DNA from: Kitasatospora gansuensis
Lineage (GTDB): Bacteria; Actinomycetota; Actinomycetes; Streptomycetales; Streptomycetaceae
Assembly (NCBI RefSeq): GCF_014203705.1
Contig: NZ_JACHJR010000001.1
Location: 3,720,001 to 3,784,000 of the forward strand
Reading direction: 5' to 3'
DNA length: 64,000 nucleotides
Shown here: positions 7,984 through 16,542 of the stretch, piece by piece
Position numbering within the stretch: position 1 is the stretch's first letter
Layout of the letters: each line of letters begins with the position of its first letter
Made by a program: the position numbers and the translations under genes
Notes under the pieces: model-generated
What the model was told of the DNA's origin: nothing
Databases searched by the model: none
The model's input: only the letters and a program-made list of their open reading frames with translations

Positions 7984-8217
7984 ATGCGGGTCACGCTCGA
8001 AGCGCTCGGCCGCCGCCTGCGCCACCTGCTGGTGCTCTGGTGGCGCGACCTCCACCCGGTGATGGCGATCCGGGTCCCGCTCCCCTACCCACTGCTCCGC
8101 GAGCCGACCGCACCCGAGCCCTCCGCCGGGCCGAGGCAGGCCGAACCCGCCGGTGCCGAGCAGGACTTGTTCTCGGGTCGGGCGGCCCGGAGGATGGTCC
8201 CCGACGACCGACCTTGA
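7984..8217 (+). CDS. Small unrecognised protein, 77 residues
   Basis: An ATG with GAGGGAGGGG upstream opens a 77-residue frame with good G/C third-position bias. The N-terminal half is basic and aromatic (LGRRLRHLLVLWWRD), followed by VMAIRVPLPYPLL; the rest is Pro/Glu/Ala-rich and polar. No known domain is recognised. The stop lies 9 bases before the aminotransferase ATG, so the two are probably co-transcribed. A short amphipathic peptide beside an ATP-grasp cluster could be a modified precursor, but nothing in the sequence proves that. It may be a short regulatory or hypothetical protein of the aminotransferase operon. Confidence 0.5.
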   Translation: MRVTLEALGRRLRHLLVLWWRDLHPVMAIRVPLPYPLLREPTAPEPSAGPRQAEPAGAEQDLFSGRAARRMVPDDRP

Positions 8218-8226
8218 GGAGCCGGG

Positions 8227-9387
8227 ATGGGTACGAGGCCGCTGCTGAACCGCAGGCTGGCGGGCATGGGTTCGACGATCTTCGCGGAGATGTCCGCGCT
8301 GGCCGTCGCCACCGGTTCGATCAATCTGGGGCAGGGCTTCCCGGACACCGACGGACCGCGCGAGATCGCCGAGGCGGCCGCCAACGCCGTCCTGACCGGC
8401 CGGGGCAACCAGTACCCGCCGGGCCCCGGCATCCCGGAGCTGCGGGCGGCGGTGACCGAGCATCAGCAGCACTGGTACGGGCTGTCGTACGACCCGGACA
8501 CCGAGGTGCTGATCACCGCCGGGGCGACCGAGGCGATCGCCGCCGCGCTGCTGGCGCTGCTGGAGCCGGGCGACGAGGTGATCGCGATGGAGCCGTTCTA
8601 CGACTCCTACGCCGCCTGCATCGCGATGGCCGGCGCGACCCGGGTGCCGCTCACCCTGCGGGCGCCCGGCTTCCGCCCCGACCTGGACGAGCTGCGCGCC
8701 CTGATCACCCCGCGCACCCGGCTGCTGCTGATCAACACCCCGCACAACCCGACCGGCACCGTGCTGACCCCGGAGGAGCTCCGGGGCATCGCCGAACTCG
8801 CCTGTGAGCACGACCTGTTGGTGATCACCGATGAGGTGTACGAGCACCTGGTGTTCGCCGGCGCGCACCACCCGCTGGCCGCCCTCCCCGGCATGCGGGA
8901 GCGCACGGTGAGCATCTCCTCGGCCGGCAAGACCTTCTCCTTCACCGGCTGGAAGGTCGGCTGGGTGACCGGCGCCCCGGAGCTGGTGGCCGCGGTGCGG
9001 ACCGCCAAGCAGTACCTGACCTTCGTCAGCGCGGGCCCGTTCCAGTACGCCGTCGCCGACGCGCTGCGGCTGCCCGACAGCTACTTCGACACCCTGCGGG
9101 CCGACCACCTGCGCAAGCGGGACCTGCTGGCCGAGGGCCTGGCGGCGGCCGGCTTCGAGGTGTTCCGGCCGGAGGGCACGTACTTCATCACCACCGACAT
9201 CACCCCGCTCGGCGAGACCGACGGCCTGGAGTTCTGCCGCAAGCTGCCGGAGCGCTGCGGGGTGGTGGCCATCCCGAACGTGGTGTTCTACGACAACACC
9301 GAGGCCGGGCGCAGCCAGGTCCGCTGGGCCTTCTGCAAGCGGGACGACGTGCTGGCCGAGGCGGTGACCCGGCTCCGGCGGCTCTGA
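8227..9387 (+). CDS. PLP-dependent class I/II aminotransferase (YbdL/kynurenine aminotransferase-like)
   Basis: 386-residue fold-type I aminotransferase. INLGQGFPD near 32-40 is the signature of the kynurenine/methionine aminotransferase (YbdL, DapC-like) branch. NTPHNPTG (170-177), TDEVYEHL (201-208) and SSAGKTFSFTGWKVGW with the PLP-binding Lys near 235 are all intact. GAGGAG precedes the ATG. Family members transaminate methionine, glutamine, aromatic or N-succinyl-diaminopimelate substrates; which applies here cannot be told. It may be part of the core genome rather than of the ATP-grasp cluster. Confidence 0.88.
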   Translation: MGTRPLLNRRLAGMGSTIFAEMSALAVATGSINLGQGFPDTDGPREIAEAAANAVLTGRGNQYPPGPGIPELRAAVTEHQQHWYGLSYDPDTEVLITAGATEAIAAALLALLEPGDEVIAMEPFYDSYAACIAMAGATRVPLTLRAPGFRPDLDELRALITPRTRLLLINTPHNPTGTVLTPEELRGIAELACEHDLLVITDEVYEHLVFAGAHHPLAALPGMRERTVSISSAGKTFSFTGWKVGWVTGAPELVAAVRTAKQYLTFVSAGPFQYAVADALRLPDSYFDTLRADHLRKRDLLAEGLAAAGFEVFRPEGTYFITTDITPLGETDGLEFCRKLPERCGVVAIPNVVFYDNTEAGRSQVRWAFCKRDDVLAEAVTRLRRL

Positions 9388-9722
9388 CCCCGGCCCGGCT
9401 GCCGCCGCCGGGCGCACCCCGGCGTACGACGGTGGTGCACGGCGCACGCCCCGGTGAGAGGGGCGCGCGCCGGACAGAGTCATGCACCGGGTCGATCACA
9501 CCCAGGCGGAGAGTGCTACCGGAACGGTGAATGCCGGGCAAAGCTGGGTAAATCCCTGACGGACCCGGAGAATTCGTGCTTCTCTGCTGCTGAATCTCCA
9601 GCCGGAATCCTTCCTTCCACGGTCGGCCGCGCCAGGGACCGCACAGCCTCGAACAGCCCCGCCACCGTGCCGGGCCGGATGCTGACGGCGGGCGCGCACG
9701 GAGCTGAAACGCGGAGCCCAGC
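9388..9722. other. Intergenic region with no gene recognised
   Basis: The 335 bases between the aminotransferase and DUF2617 genes hold no convincing coding frame. The central part (9490-9600) is less GC-rich and probably carries the DUF2617 promoter. No terminator hairpin was identified with confidence. Confidence 0.5.
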
Positions 9723-10292
9723 ATGCTCACCACACTGCAGACCTCCTACACGGACACCCGGGCCGGGGACCTGGCCTGGTGCCTGGGCGGCAGTCCGCTG
9801 CCCGCGCTCGCGGTGCGCGACCTGAGACTCGACCGCCTCGGCACCGACCGGCTCTCCGGCGGGACACTGCAGCTCAGACTGCTCGGCGCCTCCCACCAGG
9901 TGATCCTGGCGGCCGGCCCCGGCGAGTGCCTGGAGACCGTGGCCTGCCTGCCCGGCCGCCGCACCCCGCTGCCCGCCCGGGTGGCCGAGCAGGTCGGCGG
10001 CTGGGAGTACGAGTTCGCGGCCCGGATCGAGGAGCTGCCGCCGCACGTCTTCGCCGCCCGCGCGCAGGAGCTGCTGGCGCTGGTCGAGGGCCATCCGAGC
10101 GCGCTGGCCGGGGTGTTCCCGGGCGACCCGAGCGCCTTCACCGCGCTGGTCGCCAGCGGGGACGAGCGCCGGGTGAACTGGCGGACCTGGCACGCCTACC
10201 CGCAGGAGGGCCGGCTGGTCTGCACCCGGTCCTCACTGACGGTCTTCGGAAGTCAGTCCGAGCCGGACCCGAGTGGCGGTAGCCCGTGTTGA
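9723..10292 (+). CDS. DUF2617 family protein
   Basis: 189-residue soluble protein starting MLTTLQTSYTDTRAGDLAWCLG, the usual opening of the actinobacterial DUF2617 family. It contains conserved PLPARV, YEFAARIEEL and NWRTWHAYPQ segments. There is no signal peptide or membrane segment. Its function is unknown. In related genomes it sits just upstream of the membrane spermine-synthase-like gene, as here, which suggests a functional link. The start ATG directly follows the divergent GC-rich leader. Confidence 0.75.
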   Translation: MLTTLQTSYTDTRAGDLAWCLGGSPLPALAVRDLRLDRLGTDRLSGGTLQLRLLGASHQVILAAGPGECLETVACLPGRRTPLPARVAEQVGGWEYEFAARIEELPPHVFAARAQELLALVEGHPSALAGVFPGDPSAFTALVASGDERRVNWRTWHAYPQEGRLVCTRSSLTVFGSQSEPDPSGGSPC

Positions 10293-10359
10293 TGAAACGT
10301 CAATTCAGTGCACGGCCCTGTCCGTCGAATGGGTGCAGCGGTCGGCCACCCACCTCGCC

Positions 10360-10371
10360 TAGCGTTTGTTC
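10360..10371 (+). promoter_or_regulatory. Leaderless-type -10 element
   Basis: TAGCGT (10360-10365) lies six bases before the GTG at 10372, with no ribosome-binding site between. This is the TANNNT arrangement of leaderless actinobacterial mRNAs. Confidence 0.5.
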
Positions 10372-12003
10372 GTGATCAACCATCCGGCGGGCCCGCCCGT
10401 CCAGCCGAGCACCGAGGACCCGGCCGGGCTGGCCGGGATCGGGGCCCGCGCGGTCCGGGCCCGGGGCCCCGGCGGCGGCCGCGACCGCCGCCGGCCGGGC
10501 CGGGGCCGGGCCCGCCCGGCCCGGCTGCTGGTGCTGCTCGCGGCCTTCGTCTGCGCGGCCTGCGGTCTGGTGTACGAACTCGAACTGGTGGCCCTGGGTG
10601 GACATCTGATCGGTGATCCGATGACCCAGACCTCGGTGGTGCTCTCCGTGATGGTGTTCGCGATGGGTGTCGGCTCGCTCTCCGCCAAGCGGCTCACCCG
10701 CCGCCCCGCCACCTCCTTCGCGCTGGTCGAGTGCGCGCTCGCGCTGACCGGCGGGCTCTCCGTGCTGCTGCTCTACTCGGCCTGGGCCTGGCTGGACCGG
10801 TACGGCGCCACGATGGCCGGGGTGGTCGGCACCACCTTCGTGATCGGGGTGCTGATCGGCGCCGAGATCCCGCTGCTGATGACCCTGATCCAGCGGATCC
10901 GCCGGGAAGACGCGGGCCGGGCCGCCGCCGACCTGTTCGCCGCCGACTACGTCGGCGCGCTGGTCGGCGGGCTGGCCTTCCCGTTCCTGCTGCTGCCGCT
11001 GCTCGGCCAGACCACCGGGGCGCTGCTGACCGGCGCGGTGAACGCGGTGGCCGGGGCCGCCGTGGTGCTCTGGCTGTTCCGGGACGAGCCCTCGCCCCGG
11101 AACCGGCTGCTGCTCTGGGCCGGCTGCGGCCTGGTCCTGGTGCTGCTCGCGGTGGCCGCCGCCTTCACCGGCGTGATCGAACGGGCCGCCAGGAACGCGC
11201 TGTACGGCGCCCAGGTCCGGCTGGCGATCCAGAGCAGGCACCAGGAGATCGTGCTCGCCGGGTCCACCGGCGAGGGCGAACCCGAGGCCAGGGTGCCCCC
11301 GCAGCGCGCCCCGCTGGAGCTGTACCTGAACGGGCGGCTGACCCTCTGCGGCCCGGACGAGTACCGGGAGCACGAGGCCCTGGTGCACCCCGCGCTCGGC
11401 ACCGGCCCGGTCGGCCGGGTGCTGCTGCTCGGCGGCGGGGACGGCATGGCGCTCCGCGAGGTGCTCGGCCGGGCCGGGGTCCGGGACGTCACGGTGGTCG
11501 AACTCGATCCGGCGGTACCGGAGTTGGTCCGCCGGGACGCGGCCCTGTCGGCGCTCAGCCGGCGCTCGCTGGAGGACGCCAGGGTCCGGCTGGTGACCGC
11601 CGAGCCGCTGCACTGGCTGCGCGGCGCGGGCTCGTACGACGTGGTGCTCTCCACCCTGCGCGGACTGCCGTACGACTCCCGGGAGTTCTACGGCCTGGCG
11701 GCCCGGGCGCTGGCGCCCGGCGGCCGGCTGGCGGTGCGCACCGACGACGTCTGGGCCACCGAGGCCACCGTCCGGGCGGTCGGCCTGCAGACCGTCCCGT
11801 ACGCCGCCGCCGACGGCCCCCGGAGCTGCCAGGCCGGGCCCCGCGAGCTGGAGACCTTCGTGCTGGCGGCCCGCACCCCGCCGAGGCTGACGCTGGCCGC
11901 CCCGACCCGCTCGCTCACCACCGAGAGCCTGCTCGGCGCCGCCGACCGGCTCGCCGCCCGGCGGCCCGAGCGGGTGCCGGAGCCGCGCAGCCTGCTGGAC
12001 TGA
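10372..12003 (+). CDS. Membrane-fused spermine/spermidine synthase-like protein with degenerate active site
   Basis: 543 residues. After an Arg/Gly-rich N-terminus come about six to seven membrane segments (about 45-270), then a cytosolic polyamine-synthase-like domain (about 300-500). The nucleotide-binding motif LLLGGGDGMALRE and VVELDP are intact, as is LYLNGRLTLCGPDEYREHEALVHPA. Where active enzymes carry an Asp-x-x-Asp gatekeeper after the fourth strand, this protein reads VVLSTLRGLPYD, and the usual RYHE is REHE. Aminopropyl transfer is therefore doubtful; another SAM-dependent or sensing role is possible. Co-directional with DUF2617. Confidence 0.75.
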   Translation: MINHPAGPPVQPSTEDPAGLAGIGARAVRARGPGGGRDRRRPGRGRARPARLLVLLAAFVCAACGLVYELELVALGGHLIGDPMTQTSVVLSVMVFAMGVGSLSAKRLTRRPATSFALVECALALTGGLSVLLLYSAWAWLDRYGATMAGVVGTTFVIGVLIGAEIPLLMTLIQRIRREDAGRAAADLFAADYVGALVGGLAFPFLLLPLLGQTTGALLTGAVNAVAGAAVVLWLFRDEPSPRNRLLLWAGCGLVLVLLAVAAAFTGVIERAARNALYGAQVRLAIQSRHQEIVLAGSTGEGEPEARVPPQRAPLELYLNGRLTLCGPDEYREHEALVHPALGTGPVGRVLLLGGGDGMALREVLGRAGVRDVTVVELDPAVPELVRRDAALSALSRRSLEDARVRLVTAEPLHWLRGAGSYDVVLSTLRGLPYDSREFYGLAARALAPGGRLAVRTDDVWATEATVRAVGLQTVPYAAADGPRSCQAGPRELETFVLAARTPPRLTLAAPTRSLTTESLLGAADRLAARRPERVPEPRSLLD

Positions 12004-12059
12004 ACGGCCCGGGAGCAGATCGACCTGACCGGATGCTCTCCGTCCGGGGGTCGGGTCGG

Positions 12060-12072
12060 TAGGCTCGCGGGC
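12060..12072 (+). promoter_or_regulatory. Leaderless-type -10 element
   Basis: TAGGCT at 12060-12065 is followed by seven bases and then the ATG at 12073; no Shine-Dalgarno sequence is present. Confidence 0.55.
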
Positions 12073-12954
12073 ATGGAGCATGAGGTTGTCGTCCAGCTGC
12101 CGGCCACCGTCGTCCAGCAGGCGCTGCGGGACCGGGATCTGCTGGTGCGCAGTGTCCCCGGCCTGAGCATCGAGGCCGAGGCCGCCGGTGACGAGCTGGC
12201 CGGGCGGCTGCGGCTGCGGATCGGTGGCTCGACCATCACGTACAAGGGTGTGCTCTCACTGATCGAGGGCCGCGAGGGCGTGCTGACCGCACTGGCCGAG
12301 GGTCAGGAGTCCCGGGGCAGCGGCGAGGTGACCGCGACCGTGCGGCTCTCGGTGCAGCCCGGCGCGGACGACACCAGCAGCGCGCTGCACTTCACCGCCG
12401 ACCTGACCGCCACCGGGCGGCTGGCCGAGTTCGACGCGGTGGCGCTGGGCACGGCGGGTCGCCGTCTGCTGGACCGGTTCGCCAACGACCTGGCGGCCGA
12501 GGTGAGCGGCGCCGAACCGGAGGCCGCCACCATCCTCTACCTGGAGGACCACACGGCGGGCTTCCCCGGCGACCTGGACGATGATCTGGCCGACCTGATC
12601 GCGTTCGCCGACGAGCCGACCCCGCCGACCGAGCCGGCCGAGCTGCCCGAACCGACCCGGCAGCCGGCCGCCGAGGACCCGGCCCTGGAGTACCTGACCG
12701 GCGACCTCGGCAGCGCCCCGGTCCGGCGCAGCATCGTCGGCCGCTCCGCCGAGGAGGTGGACCACGCGCCGCCGCGCGGCCGGTACGCCCCCGCGCTGCC
12801 CGCCCGCAGCGCCCGGGCCAGGGCCGCCACCCGCTGGAGCGGCCCGGAGCAGCTGCCGCAGTCCGACCGCACCGCACTGCCGTGGATGATCGGCGGCGGG
12901 GTCGCGCTGATCGGCGGCGCGGTAGTGCTGGTCCGCGCCCTGCGAAAGCGCTGA
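12073..12954 (+). CDS. SRPBCC (CoxG-like) domain protein with C-terminal membrane anchor
   Basis: 293 residues. The first ~150 residues have the START/SRPBCC (CoxG-like) pattern, with alternating beta strands and LADRFANDLAAEV-type closing helix. A Pro/Glu-rich linker (about 185-265) follows. Near the C-terminus is a single hydrophobic segment (ALPWMIGGGVALIGGAVVLV) ending in RALRKR, so the protein is probably tail-anchored with its ligand-binding domain in the cytoplasm. Such domains bind hydrophobic ligands or assist maturation of redox enzymes; the ligand is unknown. It is expressed from its own leaderless promoter, 26 bases ahead of pyrE. Confidence 0.7.
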   Translation: MEHEVVVQLPATVVQQALRDRDLLVRSVPGLSIEAEAAGDELAGRLRLRIGGSTITYKGVLSLIEGREGVLTALAEGQESRGSGEVTATVRLSVQPGADDTSSALHFTADLTATGRLAEFDAVALGTAGRRLLDRFANDLAAEVSGAEPEAATILYLEDHTAGFPGDLDDDLADLIAFADEPTPPTEPAELPEPTRQPAAEDPALEYLTGDLGSAPVRRSIVGRSAEEVDHAPPRGRYAPALPARSARARAATRWSGPEQLPQSDRTALPWMIGGGVALIGGAVVLVRALRKR

Positions 12955-12966
12955 ACCGCTCGCCCG

Positions 12967-12980
12967 TAGACTGACTGCCC
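12967..12980 (+). promoter_or_regulatory. pyrE leaderless-type -10 element
   Basis: TAGACT (12967-12972), the consensus for these promoters, is followed by eight bases and the pyrE ATG. Confidence 0.6.
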
Positions 12981-13517
12981 ATGAGCAACGACCGCGACGC
13001 CCTGCTGGCGCAGATCAAGGACAAGGCCGTCGTGCACGGCAAGGTCACCCTCTCCTCCGGGCTGGAGGCCGACTACTACGTCGACCTGCGCCGCATCACG
13101 CTGGACGCCGAGGCGGCGCCGCTGGTCGGCAAGGTCATGCTGGACGCCGCCGCCGAGCTGGACTTCGACGCGGTCGGCGGCCTGACCCTGGGCGCCGACC
13201 CGGTGGCGGCCGCGATGCTGCACGCCGCCGCCGCGCGCGGGCGGAAGCTGGACGCCTTCGTGGTCCGCAAGGAGGGCAAGGCGCACGGCCTGCAGCGCCG
13301 GATCGAGGGCCCGGACGTGAAGGGCCGCCGGGTGCTGGCGGTCGAGGACACCTCGACCACCGGCGGCTCGGTGCTCACCGCGGTCGAGGCGCTCCGCGAG
13401 GCGGGCGCCGAGGTGGTCGGTGTCGCGGTGATCGTCGAGCGCGGTGCCGCCCCGGCGATCGAGGCCACCGGTCTGCCGTACATCACCGCCTACACCCTGG
13501 ACGACCTCGGTCTCTGA
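12981..13517 (+). CDS. pyrE: Orotate phosphoribosyltransferase
   Basis: 178-residue enzyme that joins orotate to PRPP to give OMP, the fifth step of pyrimidine synthesis. The PRPP-binding motif VLAVEDTSTTGGSVL is intact (about 115-129), as is the flexible-loop segment VRKEGKAHGLQ with catalytic Lys/His residues. SSGLEADYYVDLR near 20-32 is the orotate-side signature. Length is normal for the short actinobacterial form. It is not linked to other pyr genes. The transcript probably ends in the parS-containing palindrome just downstream. Confidence 0.95.
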   Translation: MSNDRDALLAQIKDKAVVHGKVTLSSGLEADYYVDLRRITLDAEAAPLVGKVMLDAAAELDFDAVGGLTLGADPVAAAMLHAAAARGRKLDAFVVRKEGKAHGLQRRIEGPDVKGRRVLAVEDTSTTGGSVLTAVEALREAGAEVVGVAVIVERGAAPAIEATGLPYITAYTLDDLGL

Positions 13518-13531
13518 CGGTCCGACAGCTG

Positions 13532-13565
13532 ACGGCCCGGTGTTTCACGTGAAACACCGGGCCGT
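13532..13565. other. parS: parS centromere-like palindrome
   Basis: The core TGTTTCACGTGAAACA (13541-13556) is the ParB-binding parS consensus. It is embedded in a larger perfect 34-bp palindrome (13532-13565) with ACGGCCCGG and CCGGGCCGT arms. It lies 15 bases past the pyrE stop, so it may also act as a terminator. parS sites in Streptomyces cluster around oriC, so the window is probably within a few hundred kilobases of the origin. Confidence 0.85.
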
Positions 13566-13609
13566 GCCATATCCGGCAAAAGCGGACATTTCATGGCAGG
13601 GTCGCCCTC

Positions 13610-15433
13610 ATGGCGACTCCTTCCTTCGAAGACACCGAGGACTTCACCGACGCGGACCGCGGCTTCCTGGAGGCACTGGACCCCGCGATCGTCACCGACG
13701 CGAGCGGCCGGGTGATCTGGGACAACGACGCGTACTCCTTCCTCCAGAAGGACTGCCCGGACACCGCGAACCCCAGCCTCTGGCGACAGGGCCAACTCAG
13801 CTCCCGACAGGGCCTGTTCGAGGTCACCGAGGGCATCTACCAGGTGCGCGGCCTGGACCTCTCCAACATGACCCTGGTCGAGGGCGACCGGGGCGTGATC
13901 GTGATCGACCCGCTGATCTCCGCCGAGACCGCCGCCGCCGCACTGGCGCTGTACCGCCGCAACCGGGGCGACCGCCCGGTCACCGGCCTGATCTACACCC
14001 ACTCGCACGGCGACCACTTCGGCGGCGCCCGCGGCGTCGTCCCGCACGGCCACGAACCGGTACCGGTGCTCGCCCCGGCCGGCTTCCTGGAGCACGCGGC
14101 CAGCGAGAACGTGTACGCGGGCACCGCGATGACCCGGCGGGCCGTCTACATGTACGGCGCCCAGCTGCCCAAGGCCCCCGACGGCCAGATCGGCTGCGGG
14201 CTCGGGATGACCACCTCCACCGGCACCATCACGCTGATCGCGCCCACCGTGGACATCACCGAGACCGGCCAGGAGGAGGTGGTGGACGGCGTCCGGATCG
14301 TCTTCCACCTCACCCCGGGCACCGAGGCGCCGGCCGAGATGAACTTCCACTTCCCCCAGCGCAACGCCCTCTGCCTGGCCGAGAACGCCACCCACAACAT
14401 GCACAACGTGCTGACCCTGCGCGGCGCGCTGGTCCGGGACGCCCGGGTCTGGGCGCACTACCTGGACGAGGCCTGGCAGCTGTTCGGCGAGCACACCGAC
14501 GTCTCGTTCGCCTCGCACCACTGGCCGACCTGGGGCCGGGAGCGGATCGGCGAGTACCTGACCAAGCAGCGCGACCTCTACGCCTACGTGCACGACCAGA
14601 GCCTGCGCCTGCTGAACAGCGGACTGACCGGCCCGGAGATCGCCGAGCAGATCACCCTGCCGCCCGCCCTGGAGCAGACCTGGTCGCTGCGCGGCTACTA
14701 CGGTTCGCTCAGCCACAACGTGAAGGCGGTCTACCAGCGCTACATGGGCTGGTACGACGGCAACCCGGCCAACCTCTGGCCGCACCCGCCGGCCGAGCAA
14801 GCCGCCCGGTACGTCGAGCTGCTCGGCGGCCCGGACGCGACGGTGACCAGGGCGCGGGAGTTCGTGACGAAGGGCGACCTCAGGTTCGCCGCCACCCTGC
14901 TCAACCACGCGGTCTTCGCCGACCCGGAGCACACCGGGGCGCGCGAGGCGCTGGCCGCCGTCTACGACCGGCTCGGCCACGGCGCCGAGAACGGCACCTG
15001 GCGGAACTTCTACCTGACCGCCGCGATGGAACTGCGCGGCACCCCCGCCACGGTGGAGCTGGAGACCGCCAACCCCGAGCTGGCGATGGCCCTGACGGTC
15101 GATCAGCTGATCGACTCGCTGGCGGTCCGGGTGAACGGACCGCGCGCCTGGGACACCCCGCTCACCGTCGACTGGCTGCTCACCGACCAGCGGCGCGGTT
15201 GGCGGCTCACCCTCTCCAACGGTGCGCTGACCCACCGCAGCGCCCCGGCCGGACAGCCGCTCGGCGCGGGCGGCGCCGACCTGACGCTGACCCTGACCAA
15301 GCCCCAGCTGCTCGGCCTGCTGGCCGGGCAGCAGCCGGACGGGATCGAGCGGTCCGGCGACCCGCAGGCGCTGGCCCGGCTGTTCGCCGTGCTCGACACC
15401 CCGGACCCGAACTTCGCGATCGTCACGCCGTAG
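13610..15433 (+). CDS. Metallo-beta-lactamase-fold alkyl sulfatase
   Basis: 607 residues, the size of the SdsA1/BDS1-type alkyl (aryl) sulfatases. The zinc motif THSHGDHFGG gives His131, His133, Asp135 and His136. Downstream metal ligands are in AENATHNMHN and in FASHHWP. Domain order is an MBL catalytic domain (about 70-395), an alpha-helical dimerisation domain (about 400-530) and a C-terminal SCP2-like sterol-carrier domain (about 535-607). There is no signal peptide, so it is probably cytoplasmic; family members hydrolyse alkyl sulfates to alcohol and sulfate. It is convergent with DedA and ends before a shared terminator. Confidence 0.9.
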   Translation: MATPSFEDTEDFTDADRGFLEALDPAIVTDASGRVIWDNDAYSFLQKDCPDTANPSLWRQGQLSSRQGLFEVTEGIYQVRGLDLSNMTLVEGDRGVIVIDPLISAETAAAALALYRRNRGDRPVTGLIYTHSHGDHFGGARGVVPHGHEPVPVLAPAGFLEHAASENVYAGTAMTRRAVYMYGAQLPKAPDGQIGCGLGMTTSTGTITLIAPTVDITETGQEEVVDGVRIVFHLTPGTEAPAEMNFHFPQRNALCLAENATHNMHNVLTLRGALVRDARVWAHYLDEAWQLFGEHTDVSFASHHWPTWGRERIGEYLTKQRDLYAYVHDQSLRLLNSGLTGPEIAEQITLPPALEQTWSLRGYYGSLSHNVKAVYQRYMGWYDGNPANLWPHPPAEQAARYVELLGGPDATVTRAREFVTKGDLRFAATLLNHAVFADPEHTGAREALAAVYDRLGHGAENGTWRNFYLTAAMELRGTPATVELETANPELAMALTVDQLIDSLAVRVNGPRAWDTPLTVDWLLTDQRRGWRLTLSNGALTHRSAPAGQPLGAGGADLTLTLTKPQLLGLLAGQQPDGIERSGDPQALARLFAVLDTPDPNFAIVTP

Positions 15434-15465
15434 ACGTACCGCCGTGGATCTCCCGCCCTGGACAT

Positions 15466-15499
15466 GCTGAAGGGGGCCCCACCCGGGGCCCCCTTCAGC
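15466..15499. terminator. Bidirectional terminator between alkyl sulfatase and dedA genes
   Basis: Perfect 15-bp stem GCTGAAGGGGGCCCC (15466-15480) with its complement at 15485-15499 around a four-base loop. It lies between two convergent genes. Confidence 0.85.
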
Positions 15500-15513
15500 G
15501 CGCTCGTACGGGC

Positions 15514-16221
15514 TCAGCCCTTGCGGTGCCGGCCGCCGACGACCGGCTCGCCGCTCTCGACGGCCTCGGCCTTCTTCTTCTTCCGCTCGCGCAGCACCTC
15601 GACGATGATCGGCGACACCGAGACCAGGATGATCAGCGCCATCGCCGGGATCAGGTACTTGTCGATCACCGGCGCGAGCTGGGCACCGGTGAAGTAGCCG
15701 ATCAGCAGCATCGACTCGGTCCACAGCACGCCGCCGACCACGTTCCAGACGAAGAAGGTCCTGGCCGGCATCTCCAGGGTCCCCGCGACCGGGTTCAGGA
15801 AGGTGCGGACGATCGGGATGAAGCGGGCCAGCACCACGGCCTTGGCCGGGCCGAACTTCTCGAAGTACTCCTCCGCCTTCACCACGTACTCGCGGCGGAA
15901 GATCTTCGAGTTCGGCTTGTCGAACATCCGTGGGCCGACCTTGGCCCCGAAGTAGTGCCCGAGCTGGGCCCCCGCGACGGCGCAGACCGGCGCGCCGATC
16001 AGCAGCAGCGCGATCGACAGCTGGGCGCCCTCGCCCAGCACCGAGGAGGCGGCCGAGGAGGCGGCCACCCCGGCCAGGATCAGCAGCGAGTCGCCCGGGA
16101 AGAAGAACCCGACCAGCAGGCCGGTCTCGGCGAAGATGATCGCCAGAATGCCGATCGCACCCACCGATGCGACAAGGGCTTTGGCGTCAAGCAGGTTGAC
16201 GGCGAGCTGGTTGTAGTCCAC
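15514..16221 (-). CDS. DedA-family membrane protein
   Basis: 235 residues with about five membrane segments and the DedA signatures FPGDSLLILAG and ARFIPIVRTFLNPVAG (the amphipathic Arg/Pro re-entrant region). The tail RERKKKKAEAVESG is cytoplasmic and basic. DedA/SNARE-associated proteins are proposed undecaprenyl-phosphate or phospholipid flippases linked to envelope stress. The GTG at 16221 is preceded on the minus strand by TATCCT and a six-base gap, again a leaderless layout. Monocistronic and convergent with the alkyl sulfatase. Confidence 0.88.
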   Translation of the reverse strand: MDYNQLAVNLLDAKALVASVGAIGILAIIFAETGLLVGFFFPGDSLLILAGVAASSAASSVLGEGAQLSIALLLIGAPVCAVAGAQLGHYFGAKVGPRMFDKPNSKIFRREYVVKAEEYFEKFGPAKAVVLARFIPIVRTFLNPVAGTLEMPARTFFVWNVVGGVLWTESMLLIGYFTGAQLAPVIDKYLIPAMALIILVSVSPIIVEVLRERKKKKAEAVESGEPVVGGRHRKG

Positions 16222-16233
16222 GGGCGCAGGATA
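16222..16233 (-). promoter_or_regulatory. Leaderless-type -10 element of dedA
   Basis: On the minus strand TATCCT (16233-16228) is followed by GCGCCC and the GTG start at 16221. Confidence 0.5.
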
Positions 16234-16542
16234 GCGCCCCGGCCTTACCGCAGCCTCAACGTCCCTCTCGTACCGGGCCTCCGGGCCCCTCTCCCGCCCC
16301 CGTCCGTCCCAACCAGCGGGCCGCGGGGTGTCCGGCGGCGGGAGTCTGGGAAGATGGCACAGGTGTCCGGCCCGCGGTAGCGCCCACCCTCAGTGCACCC
16401 GCGACGGACTCCGTCGAACCGAGGTACCACCAGCCGCACCGCAGAGCCGCGTCGGCGTTCCCGGTACCGCGCGTCGTACCGAAGGCGTACCGAGCGTCGG
16501 ACAGGTCGTCCGTACGCCGAGCACCGACAGGAGCGGATTCGC
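16234..16542. promoter_or_regulatory. Upstream region of fba, no gene
   Basis: No coding frame is supported in these 309 bases. GTACCG occurs three times at nearly helical spacing (16464, 16476, 16487), about 60-80 bases before the fba start. This could be a regulator-binding or structural leader element. Confidence 0.4.
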
